NCBI GenBank assembly: GCA_949282305.1
Contig: CASDPB010000084.1
Coordinates: 1-54,926, forward strand
Length of the DNA: 54,926 nt
DNA from: an uncultured Lentisphaeria bacterium
GTDB lineage: Bacteria; Verrucomicrobiota; Lentisphaeria; Victivallales; UBA1829
Direction of reading: 5' to 3'
Position 1 is the first letter of the stretch. Every line of letters starts with the position of its first letter. Positions 24,240-33,093 of the stretch are shown in pieces. The notes under the pieces are model-generated. The model made no database searches. It was not told where the DNA came from and saw only the letters and a list, made by a program, of their open reading frames with translations. The position numbers and the translations under genes are program-made.

Positions 24240-25682
24240 TCAGGTTGTCCGGGCGATGGTGCGCGCCCAGTTCGATAGTGAGTTGTCGCGGGCTCCCATG
24301 ACAAGGATCACGTCGCCGGAGGCGCTGTGTTCATGGAGGTAGTCCTGTGCCGCTTTCCTGTCATGAAAAGTCAGATAACGTTCCGCGTGTTTTGTATTCC
24401 GCCGGTATTCCGCCGCGACCTCTTCCGCTGTCGGGGAGAAGCTGGAGCTGCCGCCGGCGTAAAAAACGGGCATCAGGATGAAACGATCCTCCGGGCGCAG
24501 GTTTCTTTCCAGTGCGGCAAAGAGTTCCCCGCGCATGAAACCGAACGGTTTGAATCCGTGCGGCTGAAACAGGGCAATGACGCGGTTGGAGGAAAGTTCA
24601 CGTCCTGCCTCAATGCAGGAGATGATTTTTTCCACATTGTGCGCATAGTCGTCGAAAACCAGCGCGCCTTTGCTGTTTTTTCCTGCCGCGTTGAATCTGC
24701 GCCAGACCCCGTGGAATGATTCCACGCTGCGGATGGCGTCGCCGGGGCGGAAGCCGAGCGTCAGAAGCGCCGTATAGACAGCCAGTGCGTTGGCGGCGGT
24801 ATAGAAACCGGGACCCGGCAGACGTATTTTCGCGTGTCCGTCGATCTGTGCGTAAGCGCCGTCCTTGCCGCTGGAGAAACCGTTGAGGCGGATGACGCGG
24901 ATTCCGTCGATTCTGTCCGGCGCATGAGCGTCGCTGCTGAACAGCAGTTTTTCCTGATGTTCCGGCAGGAAATCCTTTTTATGGAGGTCGCGGATTGTCC
25001 GGTATGCCTGATCTTCCAGCACGGAAATGCGGCTGGTGCTGCCCGCGAATTCGCCGAATACCCGTGCCAGTTCCTCTTTGGAGTAGTGATCCGTGCCGAT
25101 GTTCAGAATCAATGCGGCGTCAGTCGGATAGTTCAGAAGGCTCTTGTCGCTTTCATCGGCTTCGATTACAAAGTATCTGCCGGAACCTTTCCTGTAATTG
25201 CCTGCGAGAATTTCCGAACGGAACGCATTGACAAGCCCGCCGGAAATGACTCCGGGGTCCTGTCCGAGGTTTTCAAGCGCTTCCGCAAGCCATGCGCTGA
25301 CGCTGGTTTTCCCGCAGGTGCCCGTGACCGCGAAATTCAGTTCGGCATGCAGTTCCCGGATGGAACGTTCCAGAGCAACGGAGCGGTGGATCCGCTCGAT
25401 TCCTGCAGGAGCGTTCCTGAAATCGGGATTGTCCTCTTCGATTGCGGTAGAGTAGATGACTGCCTCCGGCGTGAAACTCTGATAGACGGAACCGTCCTGT
25501 TCGCAGAGTTTGACCCCCTGTGCGCAAAGCGCCTGAAATATCGCACTGTTTTCCGGGGCGTGGAGCGCCCGGTCGCTGCCTGTGACCTCGTGTCCGAGAG
25601 AACGCGCCATTTGCGCCAGCGCGCTCATGCCGATGCCTCCGACACCGACGAAGTGAAGTTTTTCCGGCAGTTTCTTTTCCAT
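24240..25682 (-). CDS. murC: UDP-N-acetylmuramate--L-alanine ligase (MurC-like)
   Basis: A 480-residue Mur ligase that would add L-Ala to UDP-MurNAc in peptidoglycan synthesis. N-terminal Rossmann: FVGVGGIGMSALAQMARSLG and VTGSD. ATP loop: TGTCGKTS (121-127). Further MurC marks are FVIEADESDKSLL, the FHGVWRRF motif and VFDDYAHNVEKI. Two deviations are visible: the loop has Cys123 where MurC and Mpl usually have His (GTHGKT), and the last motif reads DDYAHN instead of DDYGHHP. Mpl, the murein peptide ligase, is an alternative. It stands outside any division/cell-wall cluster in this window. Confidence 0.75.
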   Translation of the reverse strand: MEKKLPEKLHFVGVGGIGMSALAQMARSLGHEVTGSDRALHAPENSAIFQALCAQGVKLCEQDGSVYQSFTPEAVIYSTAIEEDNPDFRNAPAGIERIHRSVALERSIRELHAELNFAVTGTCGKTSVSAWLAEALENLGQDPGVISGGLVNAFRSEILAGNYRKGSGRYFVIEADESDKSLLNYPTDAALILNIGTDHYSKEELARVFGEFAGSTSRISVLEDQAYRTIRDLHKKDFLPEHQEKLLFSSDAHAPDRIDGIRVIRLNGFSSGKDGAYAQIDGHAKIRLPGPGFYTAANALAVYTALLTLGFRPGDAIRSVESFHGVWRRFNAAGKNSKGALVFDDYAHNVEKIISCIEAGRELSSNRVIALFQPHGFKPFGFMRGELFAALERNLRPEDRFILMPVFYAGGSSSFSPTAEEVAAEYRRNTKHAERYLTFHDRKAAQDYLHEHSASGDVILVMGARDNSLSNWARTIARTT

Positions 25683-25731
25683 TTTTTCAGGGCTCCTTGC
25701 TGTTTCAGATCATTCTGTCAATTTACTGGTT

Positions 25732-27042
25732 TCACCACAGAAAGTCAAACCATGTTTTTTTTATCATGCGTTTTTCGACGGGCAGAGGCTTCATGCCGGA
25801 CAGCACACAGAGCCCCGGAAGAAGCAGAATCGTCGCCGCGATGAAATAAACCCTGTAGGGATCGGGCGCCTGCAGCTTGTCCGTCAGCTTTTCAATGAAG
25901 GCGAGCATTCCGCCCGCAATCAGCATTCCTGTGACGCCTGCGCCGGCTCCGGTGACGACGGCGATCAGAATGGACGCCGCCACGCGCCGTTCTTCTTCGA
26001 CGATCTGGAGAAAATAATGGGTCATGGAATTCGTCATGGATACGTAGGTGCCTCCTGAGATGATAAACGGAAAAATGAAGTAGAGCCAGTTGAACTCCGC
26101 TGGTGCGAACGCCCAGAGAAAACCGATCAGGAGCATGAACAGGTAGGTTACGATCATGACCCGGCGCGGTCCCAGTTTTCTGGTGGCTTTGACTATCACG
26201 TAGGAGAGCAGGACGGACGCCGCCATCTGAACCAGTGCGAACATCAGGGCTTTTGTGTCGCTGATCCCGTAGCCGCGTTTGAGTGCCAGCATGGAAATCG
26301 GTATCAGCATGATGACCGCAAGGTTGATGACGAATCCACCCGCAAGAAGGCGCAGAACCGCATTGTCGCGGCAGAGTATTTTCAACTCTCCCGGAATCGG
26401 TTTCTTTGCGGAATCGCGAATGGCTCCCGTTTCGTCAATCCGGCTGATGAAACGCGAGGAAGTGAAGCCGAACATGGCGCCGGCAATGATGATTCCGGTA
26501 AGGGCCCAGATGCTGCGGGTATAATGAAGCACAATGCTGATGCCGACCAGCGCAAGGAAACTGGTGACGTAAAACAGGGCGGTCGTGAGTGCGATGAATG
26601 CCGAACGGTCGCTCCGGCTTGTCATTTCCCCGAGCAGAGGCTGCACCATGACTGTGCCCGCGGCCCGGAATCCGTAAAACAGAAATGCGCCGGCAAGCAG
26701 AAGGATCACGGCGAGCGTCTGGCTGACATAGATGCTGACCGGTGTTGCCGCCGCGACGATGAGGGCGGAGATGTTGCGCAGAACCCAGAAGATGCCCTGG
26801 CTTTGAGCCGCGCCGACACGCGCCGTGACAATTTTCCCCAGCGGCAGAAGCAGAAAGCCGAAGTAGAGCATCGCCCCGAGCGCCGACACGATATAATCCT
26901 TGCAGTTGAGACGCACCGCCAGCAGAATGATTACGGTTTCGCCGAGGCACATGTAGGAGAGCCCGTTGATGAGGGCGAATATCTTGTAGTTGTATTTGGA
27001 CGCCGCCTGCCTTTCCGGCGGTACCGGCCCGTTCATAATCAT
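25732..27042 (-). CDS. major facilitator superfamily transporter
   Basis: About 436 residues with roughly twelve hydrophobic segments and a hydrophilic central loop (SRFISRIDETGAIRDSAKKP). The substrate is unknown. Visible helices include VIILLAVRLNCKDYIVSALG, FFGFLLLPLG-like and LLAGGFVINLAVIMLIPISM. The K/R-rich loop ATRKLGPRRVMIV resembles the conserved MFS loop between helices 8 and 9. ATG 27042 lies six bases after GGGGAA; a GTG at 27048 overlaps that site. A single gene with about 50 bp to murC downstream. Confidence 0.82.
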   Translation of the reverse strand: MIMNGPVPPERQAASKYNYKIFALINGLSYMCLGETVIILLAVRLNCKDYIVSALGAMLYFGFLLLPLGKIVTARVGAAQSQGIFWVLRNISALIVAAATPVSIYVSQTLAVILLLAGAFLFYGFRAAGTVMVQPLLGEMTSRSDRSAFIALTTALFYVTSFLALVGISIVLHYTRSIWALTGIIIAGAMFGFTSSRFISRIDETGAIRDSAKKPIPGELKILCRDNAVLRLLAGGFVINLAVIMLIPISMLALKRGYGISDTKALMFALVQMAASVLLSYVIVKATRKLGPRRVMIVTYLFMLLIGFLWAFAPAEFNWLYFIFPFIISGGTYVSMTNSMTHYFLQIVEEERRVAASILIAVVTGAGAGVTGMLIAGGMLAFIEKLTDKLQAPDPYRVYFIAATILLLPGLCVLSGMKPLPVEKRMIKKTWFDFLW

Positions 27043-27269
27043 GGTCACTTCCCCGCGTTTGCTCTGAACGGTAATATATCCTCAAAGAAAGAGAAAAAAA
27101 GAGTTCATGGAGAAAAAGATCCGGTTTCTGCACTTTTGCACCGTGCGGCTGTTCGTTCAGAAAAAGATGCCTGACGCTTTGCCGCGGGAAACTCATTCGG
27201 CGCAGTCTGTGCAATTCCGGCTGCCGCGGCGGAACTCCCCGGGAGAAGCCCCCCATGCTTCAGGATTCC

Positions 27270-28586
27270 TCAGTCATGATCCCCCTGCTGTCCGAACGGC
27301 TTGTTTTCCGGCAAGGTGTCCAGAGCGCTTCGCAGCCTGCCGATGAGTTCGTAATATTTTTTGTCCCGCTCATTTTCCAACTGGATTCCGCCGAGATCCT
27401 CCAGCGAGCGGATCACTTTCAGCGGCGTCAGCTGTTCCGGCGGCATGGCGGGCTGATATGCCCGGAGCGTGTTCTCGTCTTTCATGTAGACTTCGCAGAG
27501 AAGTCCGGCGGCGACCATTTCATACAAGACCTTGCGTGTCGTGCGGATCGGAATCTCAAGCGTTTCCGAGAGCTGTTCGTCGGAGAGCGGCAGTTTCGCG
27601 TCCCGGAAAACATCGGCGATCAGGCTGATGAGTTCCATGGCGTAGATATTCTTCTGCGTGAGGCTCAGCAGATGATCTTCCGGCAGCATCTCATATTCGT
27701 TGACATTTTGAATTGCAAAGGAGAGCTCGGAGCCCGCGAGCACAATCATCCAGCTCAGGTTCAGCCAGATCAGAAACAGCGGAAGTGCCGCGAAACTTCC
27801 GTAAATGGCGTTGTATTTGACCACGACGAACTGCGCAAACACGTAGGCGGACTGCACGATCAAATAAGCCAGCGCCGAAATCAGTCCGGCGGGCATTGCG
27901 GCGCGGAAACGGACTTTTGTATTCGGAATTGCCATATAGATAAAGGTGAATACCGCCCAGACCGCCACTACCGGGACAGCGTAATTGATCAATGCGTTGA
28001 TCGTGGAGGAAAACGGCAGTTTCTGTGTGAAACCGTTCAGGTGCGATGCCGCGAACACGATGCCGCTTCCCGCCGTCAGCATCAGAAACGGACAGATGAG
28101 CAGGATCGCGATGTAATCCGAAATCTTCCGGATCATGGTGCGTCCCCGCTTTACGCCCCAGATTCCGTTCAGAGACAGCTCAATGTTGGACAGCAGCTTG
28201 ACGGCAGTCCAGATCAGCAGGATCACGCCGACTCCGGCGACGACGCCCCCTTTTGCGCTCTGAAGTGTCCGGTCCGAGAACTCTATGATTTTTTCCGCCA
28301 TGTCCGGATAGGCGCTCATCCAGCCGCGCAGTTTTTCCTGAAGTATCTCCGCATAACCGTATCCTTTCGCGAAACCGAAAATCAATGCCAGAATCGGGAC
28401 GATTGAGAGCAGTGTGTAATAGGTGAGGGCGGACGCCTTGACCATACATTGATTCTGGATGAAAAAGCGTCCCGTCAGCATCAGGATTCTTGCCGTATTC
28501 AACGAGACGCGCTTGAAAAACGGCATTTCCTGGCTGCGGATCATCCAGAGTTCCTTATTCAGAAAATTTGCGACCTTGTGAACCAT
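27270..28586 (-). CDS. YihY/BrkB-family membrane protein with C-terminal winged helix
   Basis: About 438 residues. The N-terminal 290 residues are a six-helix YihY/BrkB domain (ASALTYYTLLSIVPILALIF, WTAVKLLSNIELSLNGIWGV, YGSFAALPLFLIWLNLSWMI, GSELSFAIQN). These proteins were once called RNase BN by error and have no settled function. The C-terminal 130 residues look like a winged helix (ISLIADVFRDAKLPLSDEQL, RTTRKVLYEMVAAGLLCEVY). I start at ATG 28586, which has AAGGAG upstream, rather than in the mnmA gene 100 bp further up. Last gene of the ftsH operon. Confidence 0.88.
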   Translation of the reverse strand: MVHKVANFLNKELWMIRSQEMPFFKRVSLNTARILMLTGRFFIQNQCMVKASALTYYTLLSIVPILALIFGFAKGYGYAEILQEKLRGWMSAYPDMAEKIIEFSDRTLQSAKGGVVAGVGVILLIWTAVKLLSNIELSLNGIWGVKRGRTMIRKISDYIAILLICPFLMLTAGSGIVFAASHLNGFTQKLPFSSTINALINYAVPVVAVWAVFTFIYMAIPNTKVRFRAAMPAGLISALAYLIVQSAYVFAQFVVVKYNAIYGSFAALPLFLIWLNLSWMIVLAGSELSFAIQNVNEYEMLPEDHLLSLTQKNIYAMELISLIADVFRDAKLPLSDEQLSETLEIPIRTTRKVLYEMVAAGLLCEVYMKDENTLRAYQPAMPPEQLTPLKVIRSLEDLGGIQLENERDKKYYELIGRLRSALDTLPENKPFGQQGDHD

Positions 28587-28599
28587 TTCCCACTCTCCT

Positions 28600-29691
28600 T
28601 TATCTGTTGAAATCCGGCTGTATCCAGGCGCCGCCGATGACTTCATCGCCTTTGTAGAAAACTGCTGCCTGACCGGGCGTGACGGCTCTCTGCGGATCAT
28701 CGAAGCGCAGACATAAGGTTCTGCCGTCGATGCGGGAGACTCTTCCTTTCACACTCCGGGAGCGGTAACGGATTTTCACCTCGCATTCAAACGATTCCTT
28801 TTCCGCATATTCGCCGCGGATCCAGTTCGGGTCTGCCAGCATTGCCGCATCCGTCAGCAGTTCCGAAGGATCGGTGGCGAGGACGACATTGCCGGAGATC
28901 GCGTCGATGCTTTTCACATACGCCGGTCTGCCCATCGCCACGCCGGTGCCCTTGCGCTGTCCGATCGTGTAAGAGTGAATCCCCGTATGCCTGCCGAGTA
29001 TTTTGCCGTCGGTGGAAATGAAATTCCCCTCTGGTGAGTCCTCCTGAAACTTCATGCGGAGCATTTCCCCCAGAGAAGTGCCGCCCCGCGGCACAAAACA
29101 GGCATCCTGGCTTTCCGGTGCGTCCGCGTTCGGCAGCCCGAGGGAACGCGCGATTTCGCGGACCTGCGGCTTTTCCAGATTTCCCAGCGGAAAATAAGAG
29201 TATGAAAGCTGCCCGCGGCTCAGTCCAAACAGAAAATAGGACTGGTCTTTCTGAAGGGAAGTGCCCCGCAGAAGCCGCGGCGAACCGTCCGGCGCATGGA
29301 GAATGCGGGCATAGTGCCCGGTGACGAATCCCGCGCAGCCGTGCCGTTTTGCGAAATCAATCAGCCTGCCGAATTTAAAAACAGGATTGCAGACAGCGCA
29401 TGGATTCGGCGTCCTGCCGTTTCTGTATTCATTCCAGGCATAACGCATGACGCATGATTCAAAGTCATGGGAAAGTTCCAGAATATCCAGCGGTATTTCC
29501 AGCCGTTCCGCGGCGGCTGCGACTTTTTCACGGTTGAACTGTTCTTCTCCCAGCATGGACATTGCAACGGCGCGCACGCGATAGCCCGCCTGTTTGCAGA
29601 GATATGCCGCGACAGAGGAATCGACTCCGCCGCTGAACGCAACCGTCAGTTCGCTTCCGGGAGGGAGTCCTCTGAACGAATCCGGTGTCAT
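28600..29691 (-). CDS. mnmA: tRNA-specific 2-thiouridylase
   Basis: Adds sulfur to wobble uridine 34 of Lys, Glu and Gln tRNAs. The 363 residues begin with the PP-loop TVAFSGGVDSSVAAYLCKQA for ATP binding. The catalytic cysteines lie in NPCAVCNPVFKFG and ESQDACFVP. GHYARI, KDQSYFLFGL and SIDAISGNVVL are further family marks. The start ATGA overlaps the stop of the DUF167 gene by 4 bp, so the two are translationally coupled, and brkB follows after 13 bp. Confidence 0.95.
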   Translation of the reverse strand: MTPDSFRGLPPGSELTVAFSGGVDSSVAAYLCKQAGYRVRAVAMSMLGEEQFNREKVAAAAERLEIPLDILELSHDFESCVMRYAWNEYRNGRTPNPCAVCNPVFKFGRLIDFAKRHGCAGFVTGHYARILHAPDGSPRLLRGTSLQKDQSYFLFGLSRGQLSYSYFPLGNLEKPQVREIARSLGLPNADAPESQDACFVPRGGTSLGEMLRMKFQEDSPEGNFISTDGKILGRHTGIHSYTIGQRKGTGVAMGRPAYVKSIDAISGNVVLATDPSELLTDAAMLADPNWIRGEYAEKESFECEVKIRYRSRSVKGRVSRIDGRTLCLRFDDPQRAVTPGQAAVFYKGDEVIGGAWIQPDFNR

Positions 29692-29993
29692 GTGGCAAAC
29701 TCCTGAATCACCTGCTGAAGTGTGACGCCGCGCAGGAAGACCCGTTTTTTCCGGGATGTGTGCCCCGAGAGAACCTCGGCGGAACTGGAGGGAAGTTTGA
29801 AGGTGTCGGTCAGAAAGCGGCAGAGCTCTTTGTTGGCTTTGCCGTCGACGGGGGGAGATTTCAATGCTATTTTCAGCTCGGTGCCGTACATCCCGGAGAT
29901 TGCGGTCCGGGATGCGTTGGGCTGAACATGACAGGAAAAAATGACGCCGCCGTCCGCGCTTTTCAGCGCTTGTGACAATTCACCGGAATTCAT
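29688..29993 (-). CDS. DUF167 (YggU-type) protein
   Basis: A 101-residue member of DUF167. The hallmarks are HVQPNASRTAISGMYGTELK, SPPVDGKANKELCRFLTDTF and VLSGHTSRKKRVFLRGV. Function is unknown across the family; it is small, cytoplasmic and common in bacteria. It sits between ftsH and mnmA with a 20-bp gap upstream and a 4-bp overlap downstream. Confidence 0.9.
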   Translation of the reverse strand: MNSGELSQALKSADGGVIFSCHVQPNASRTAISGMYGTELKIALKSPPVDGKANKELCRFLTDTFKLPSSSAEVLSGHTSRKKRVFLRGVTLQQVIQEFAT

Positions 29994-30013
29994 AGCGGCG
30001 CCCTCTTGACATT

Positions 30014-32011
30014 TCAGACTTGCGCCGGAGAACCGGCATTCTGTTCCGGAGCGAGTTCCGCCGAAGTCGCCGCCTCGTCCTGCTCTTCCTCTTTCGGAGC
30101 GGGAAGTTCCAGGAGCGTGCGGATTTCCGCGACGTCCATCGTCTCTTTTTCCAGAAGTGCAAGAGCCAGCTTGTCCAGTTTGTCTCTGTGATCCCTGAGA
30201 ATCTGTTCCGCCCTCTGCTTGGACTCTATCACAAGACGCTTGACCTCAAGATCAATCTCTCTTGCCGTTTCCTCGCTGAAAGACTCGTTTCTGGTGATGT
30301 CGCGTCCGAGATAGATGTGTTCGGAGCGTTCGCCGTACTGCACCGGGCCGAGTTTTTCGCTCATGCCATAGCGGCAGACCATCGCATGTGCGATATTGGT
30401 TGCATTGGCGATGTCCGCCGACGCTCCGCCGGTGATGTCGGAAAGCGCAATCTCTTCTGCTACGCGCCCGCCCATGGAGACCGCCATGGCGTCCAGCATT
30501 TCCTGCCGGCTGAAAGAATATTTGTCCTCATCCGGAATCATCATGGTCATTCCGAGCGCCATTCCGCGCGGAATGATCGTAACTTTGTGAAGCGGAGTGG
30601 CATGGTCGCAGTAAAGAGTGACGAGAGCATGTCCCGCCTCGTGCCATGCGGTGAGGCGGCGGTCTTTTTCAGATATTTTACGGCTTTTGCGCTCGCGTCC
30701 CCAGCGGACTTTGTCGCGGGCTTCTTCAAGATCCTGCTGAGTCGCCGCCTTGCGGTCGTATCTTGCCGCAAGAAGCGCGGCTTCGTTGATGAGGTTTGCA
30801 AGATCGGCTCCGCTGAATCCGGGCGTGCTCTTGGCAATCAGGTCAAGATCGACGGTGGGTTCCAGCTTGACCGTTTTTGCATGGACATCAAGGATTTTGC
30901 GGCGTCCGCGGATGTCGGGCAGGTCAATGACGATCTGGCGGTCGAAGCGTCCCGGACGGAGCAGGGCGGGGTCAAGCACATCGACACGGTTGGTTGCGGC
31001 AAGAAGGATTACGCCTTCCTGTGTTTCCAGTCCGTCCATTTCGACGAGCAGGGCGTTCAATGTCTGTTCTCGCTCATCGTGTCCGCCGCCGATTCCGGAG
31101 AAACGGGAACGTCCGACCGCGTCGATTTCATCAATGAAGATCAGGCAGGGCGCCACTTTGCGCGCCTGTTCAAACATGTCACGCACACGGCTTGCACCGA
31201 CGCCGACGAACATTTCCACGAAGTCGGAACCGCTGATGGAGAAGAACGGCACGCAGGCTTCTCCTGCGACGGCTTTCGCCATCAGGGTTTTGCCCGTTCC
31301 GGGAGGGCCGATGAGAAGCGCGCCTTTCGGAATTTTGCCGCCGAGCAGCTTGTATTTCAGCGGATCCTTGAGGTAATCCACAATTTCCTTGGTTTCCTCT
31401 TTGGCTTCATCGCAGCCGGCGACGTCGTCAAATTTCTTGCGGTGTTCGTCGGGCATAATCATGCGTGCACGGCTCTTGCCGAACTGCATGGCGCCGCCGC
31501 CCGCGTTGCGGAGCTGGCGCGAAAAGAGAAAATAGATGAATCCGATGATGAGGGCGCCGATCACGAGATTGACGATCAGGCTTTTCCACCAGTTTTCCCT
31601 CTGAAGAATCTTGATTACGACCCCTTTCTGCTCCATTTTTTTCATCAGGTCGTCATTTGCCGTGACGCGCGTGGAGTAGACGTCCGGAGTTTTCGCTCCG
31701 CCTTTCTCGCTCAGATCCTTCACGTTGGGCTGTGCCGCCGGTTTATAGTCCGGCTTGAGTTTTCCCACAATGTAATAGATGGAGTCGGATTCAGGCGTAA
31801 TGTCCGCCGTCGCGATATAACCGCTGTTCAACGCGGATTCAAATTGCGTCTGATTCCATTCCTGAACTCCCATCAGGGACGGATTGAATCTGAAGATAAT
31901 GATTCCGACGAATGTGATAAGGATCAGCAGCCAGATGAAAAGTGCCGCCGGCGGCCCTTTGGGCGCCTGTTTGTCCTTGAATGGTTTTCTGGGACTGTTG
32001 TTATTGCTCAT
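30014..32011 (-). CDS. ftsH: ATP-dependent zinc metalloprotease FtsH
   Basis: Membrane-anchored AAA protease that degrades misfolded and regulatory proteins. The 665 residues hold a first membrane helix ([18 protein letters not shown]), a periplasmic segment of about 100 residues, a second helix ([20 protein letters not shown]) and the AAA domain with Walker A GPPGTGKT (235-242), Walker [12 protein letters not shown] and the [11 protein letters not shown]. The zinc site is HEAGH at 457-461. The C-terminus is acidic and Ala/Pro-rich ([18 protein letters not shown]). ATG 32011 follows AGGATA. First gene of ftsH-DUF167-mnmA-brkB. Confidence 0.97.
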   Translation of the reverse strand: MSNNNSPRKPFKDKQAPKGPPAALFIWLLILITFVGIIIFRFNPSLMGVQEWNQTQFESALNSGYIATADITPESDSIYYIVGKLKPDYKPAAQPNVKDLSEKGGAKTPDVYSTRVTANDDLMKKMEQKGVVIKILQRENWWKSLIVNLVIGALIIGFIYFLFSRQLRNAGGGAMQFGKSRARMIMPDEHRKKFDDVAGCDEAKEETKEIVDYLKDPLKYKLLGGKIPKGALLIGPPGTGKTLMAKAVAGEACVPFFSISGSDFVEMFVGVGASRVRDMFEQARKVAPCLIFIDEIDAVGRSRFSGIGGGHDEREQTLNALLVEMDGLETQEGVILLAATNRVDVLDPALLRPGRFDRQIVIDLPDIRGRRKILDVHAKTVKLEPTVDLDLIAKSTPGFSGADLANLINEAALLAARYDRKAATQQDLEEARDKVRWGRERKSRKISEKDRRLTAWHEAGHALVTLYCDHATPLHKVTIIPRGMALGMTMMIPDEDKYSFSRQEMLDAMAVSMGGRVAEEIALSDITGGASADIANATNIAHAMVCRYGMSEKLGPVQYGERSEHIYLGRDITRNESFSEETAREIDLEVKRLVIESKQRAEQILRDHRDKLDKLALALLEKETMDVAEIRTLLELPAPKEEEQDEAATSAELAPEQNAGSPAQV

Positions 32012-32126
32012 TTTTATCCTGTTTTATCATTTTGGGTTAATATTTTATGCGCGGATACGGAAAAACCCCGCCGCTTCTGCCGTAAGACAAAAGAAAGGAC
32101 TGTTCCCGTTTCCGCAGCCTTGCAAA

Positions 32127-32708
32127 TCACGCCTTGAGCACTTGGACAAGTTTCTGCGGGGTGAAGTTCGCTGCCGCCGCCGGTTTTTCCGTGGAAAAGA
32201 CCATGTAGAGAAAAACTCCCAGAAGAGCCAGAATGACAACAACCAGAATGCCGAGAACAATCAGGATCAGACGCTGATTTCTCTTGATGTTCTCCGTTTC
32301 CTTTGTCTTGTAAGGGGAAATCGTGTCCATCTTCTTGATCGTTGAGGAGGAGATGACATTTTTATTGAGATCTATGCCTGTCTGTGTCCGGGTCTCCGTC
32401 TGCGTCGTCTTGTCCTCGCAGTCGTAGAGCATTTCAACGTCGCCCATCTGGATAATGTCGCTGTTCTGCAGTTCCTGTTCCGTGATGGGAACGTTGTTGA
32501 CTCTGGTTCCGTTGGTGCTGTTGTTGTCCTTCAGAATATAGGTGTTGCCGCTTTTGATGAAGGAACAGTGATACGTGCTGATGGTCGGGTCCATGATACA
32601 TATATCGCGTTCTTCAATTCTTCCGACGGTATGCAGGTCTTTGTTGAGTTCAAAAGTTTTTCCTCTCAACTGTTCAGACAAAATTGTAAGTTTAGGAAAA
32701 CCGCCCAT
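32127..32708 (-). CDS. FHA-domain protein with C-terminal membrane helix
   Basis: A 193-residue protein. The N-terminal 95 residues are a forkhead-associated domain that binds phosphothreonine peptides: HTVGRIEERDICIMDPTIST (GR and the ST-H motif) and LKDNNSTNGTRVNNVPI. A linker follows, then one membrane helix near the C-terminus (LILIVLGILVVVILALLGVF), leaving a short tail outside. It is probably a tail-anchored adapter facing the cytoplasm for Ser/Thr kinase signalling; no kinase is in the window. ATG 32708 follows GGGAG. Its own promoter precedes it, in the gap to tig. Confidence 0.85.
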   Translation of the reverse strand: MGGFPKLTILSEQLRGKTFELNKDLHTVGRIEERDICIMDPTISTYHCSFIKSGNTYILKDNNSTNGTRVNNVPITEQELQNSDIIQMGDVEMLYDCEDKTTQTETRTQTGIDLNKNVISSSTIKKMDTISPYKTKETENIKRNQRLILIVLGILVVVILALLGVFLYMVFSTEKPAAAANFTPQKLVQVLKA

Positions 32709-32760
32709 ATACGACTCCCGGTTTTTACTATGGTTCAAAATTAAAATATTATCGTGCCAC

Positions 32761-32789
32761 AATATAACGGCTTTTCTTATAGACAACAA
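32761..32789 (-). promoter_or_regulatory. promoter of the FHA gene
   Basis: On the minus strand TTGTTG (32784-32789) and TATATT (32761-32766) are 17 bp apart, giving a leader of about 45 nt to ATG 32708. Confidence 0.5.
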
Positions 32790-32870
32790 GTATTTATTGA
32801 TAAAAAACAAGAAAAAAACAATATTTTTTATGAAGAAATGCGGCAGGATATGACTGTGGCTGCCGGGGAG

Positions 32871-32901
32871 AAGGACGGCAGACGAGTCCGCCGCCGTCCT
32901 T
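32871..32901 (+). repeat. 9-bp stem hairpin with trailing T-rich bases in the FHA/tig gap
   Basis: AAGGACGGC (32871-32879) and GCCGTCCTT (32893-32901) pair around a 13-nt loop, followed on the plus strand by T-rich sequence. It looks like a terminator, but no plus-strand gene precedes it. The 385-bp gap (32709-33093) otherwise holds the FHA promoter and the tig promoter. Confidence 0.5.
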
Positions 32902-33001
32902 TCCGTTTCTGATTTTGAAGTTTCCGTGCAGTCCGGGACCGGGGTTGCAGCCGGGAAACGGAGCCGCGGCGGAAGAATTTTCCTGTTTTTTATATTTGCC
33001 A

Positions 33002-33031
33002 TTGGAAAAAAACGGCTTCCTGCGTTATATT
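33002..33031 (+). promoter_or_regulatory. promoter of tig-clpP-clpX
   Basis: TTGGAA (33002-33007) and TATATT (33026-33031) are separated by 18 bp, about 60 bp upstream of the tig start. Confidence 0.45.
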
Positions 33032-33093
33032 CCCTACTTTCATATTGCAAATATCTCATAAGTTAAAAATAAATAAAAGGTGAAAAGACTATT

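Noticed and set aside
27107-27346. Plus-strand open frame between the MFS and brkB genes
   Set aside because: It overlaps the C-terminal coding region of brkB on the other strand, has no ribosome site and gives no recognisable protein.
32709-33093. Switch from mostly minus-strand genes on the left to mostly plus-strand genes on the right, as at a replication origin
   Set aside because: No DnaA-box cluster, dnaA, dnaN or gidA is seen here, and several genes on each side break the pattern. The region is explained by divergent promoters.
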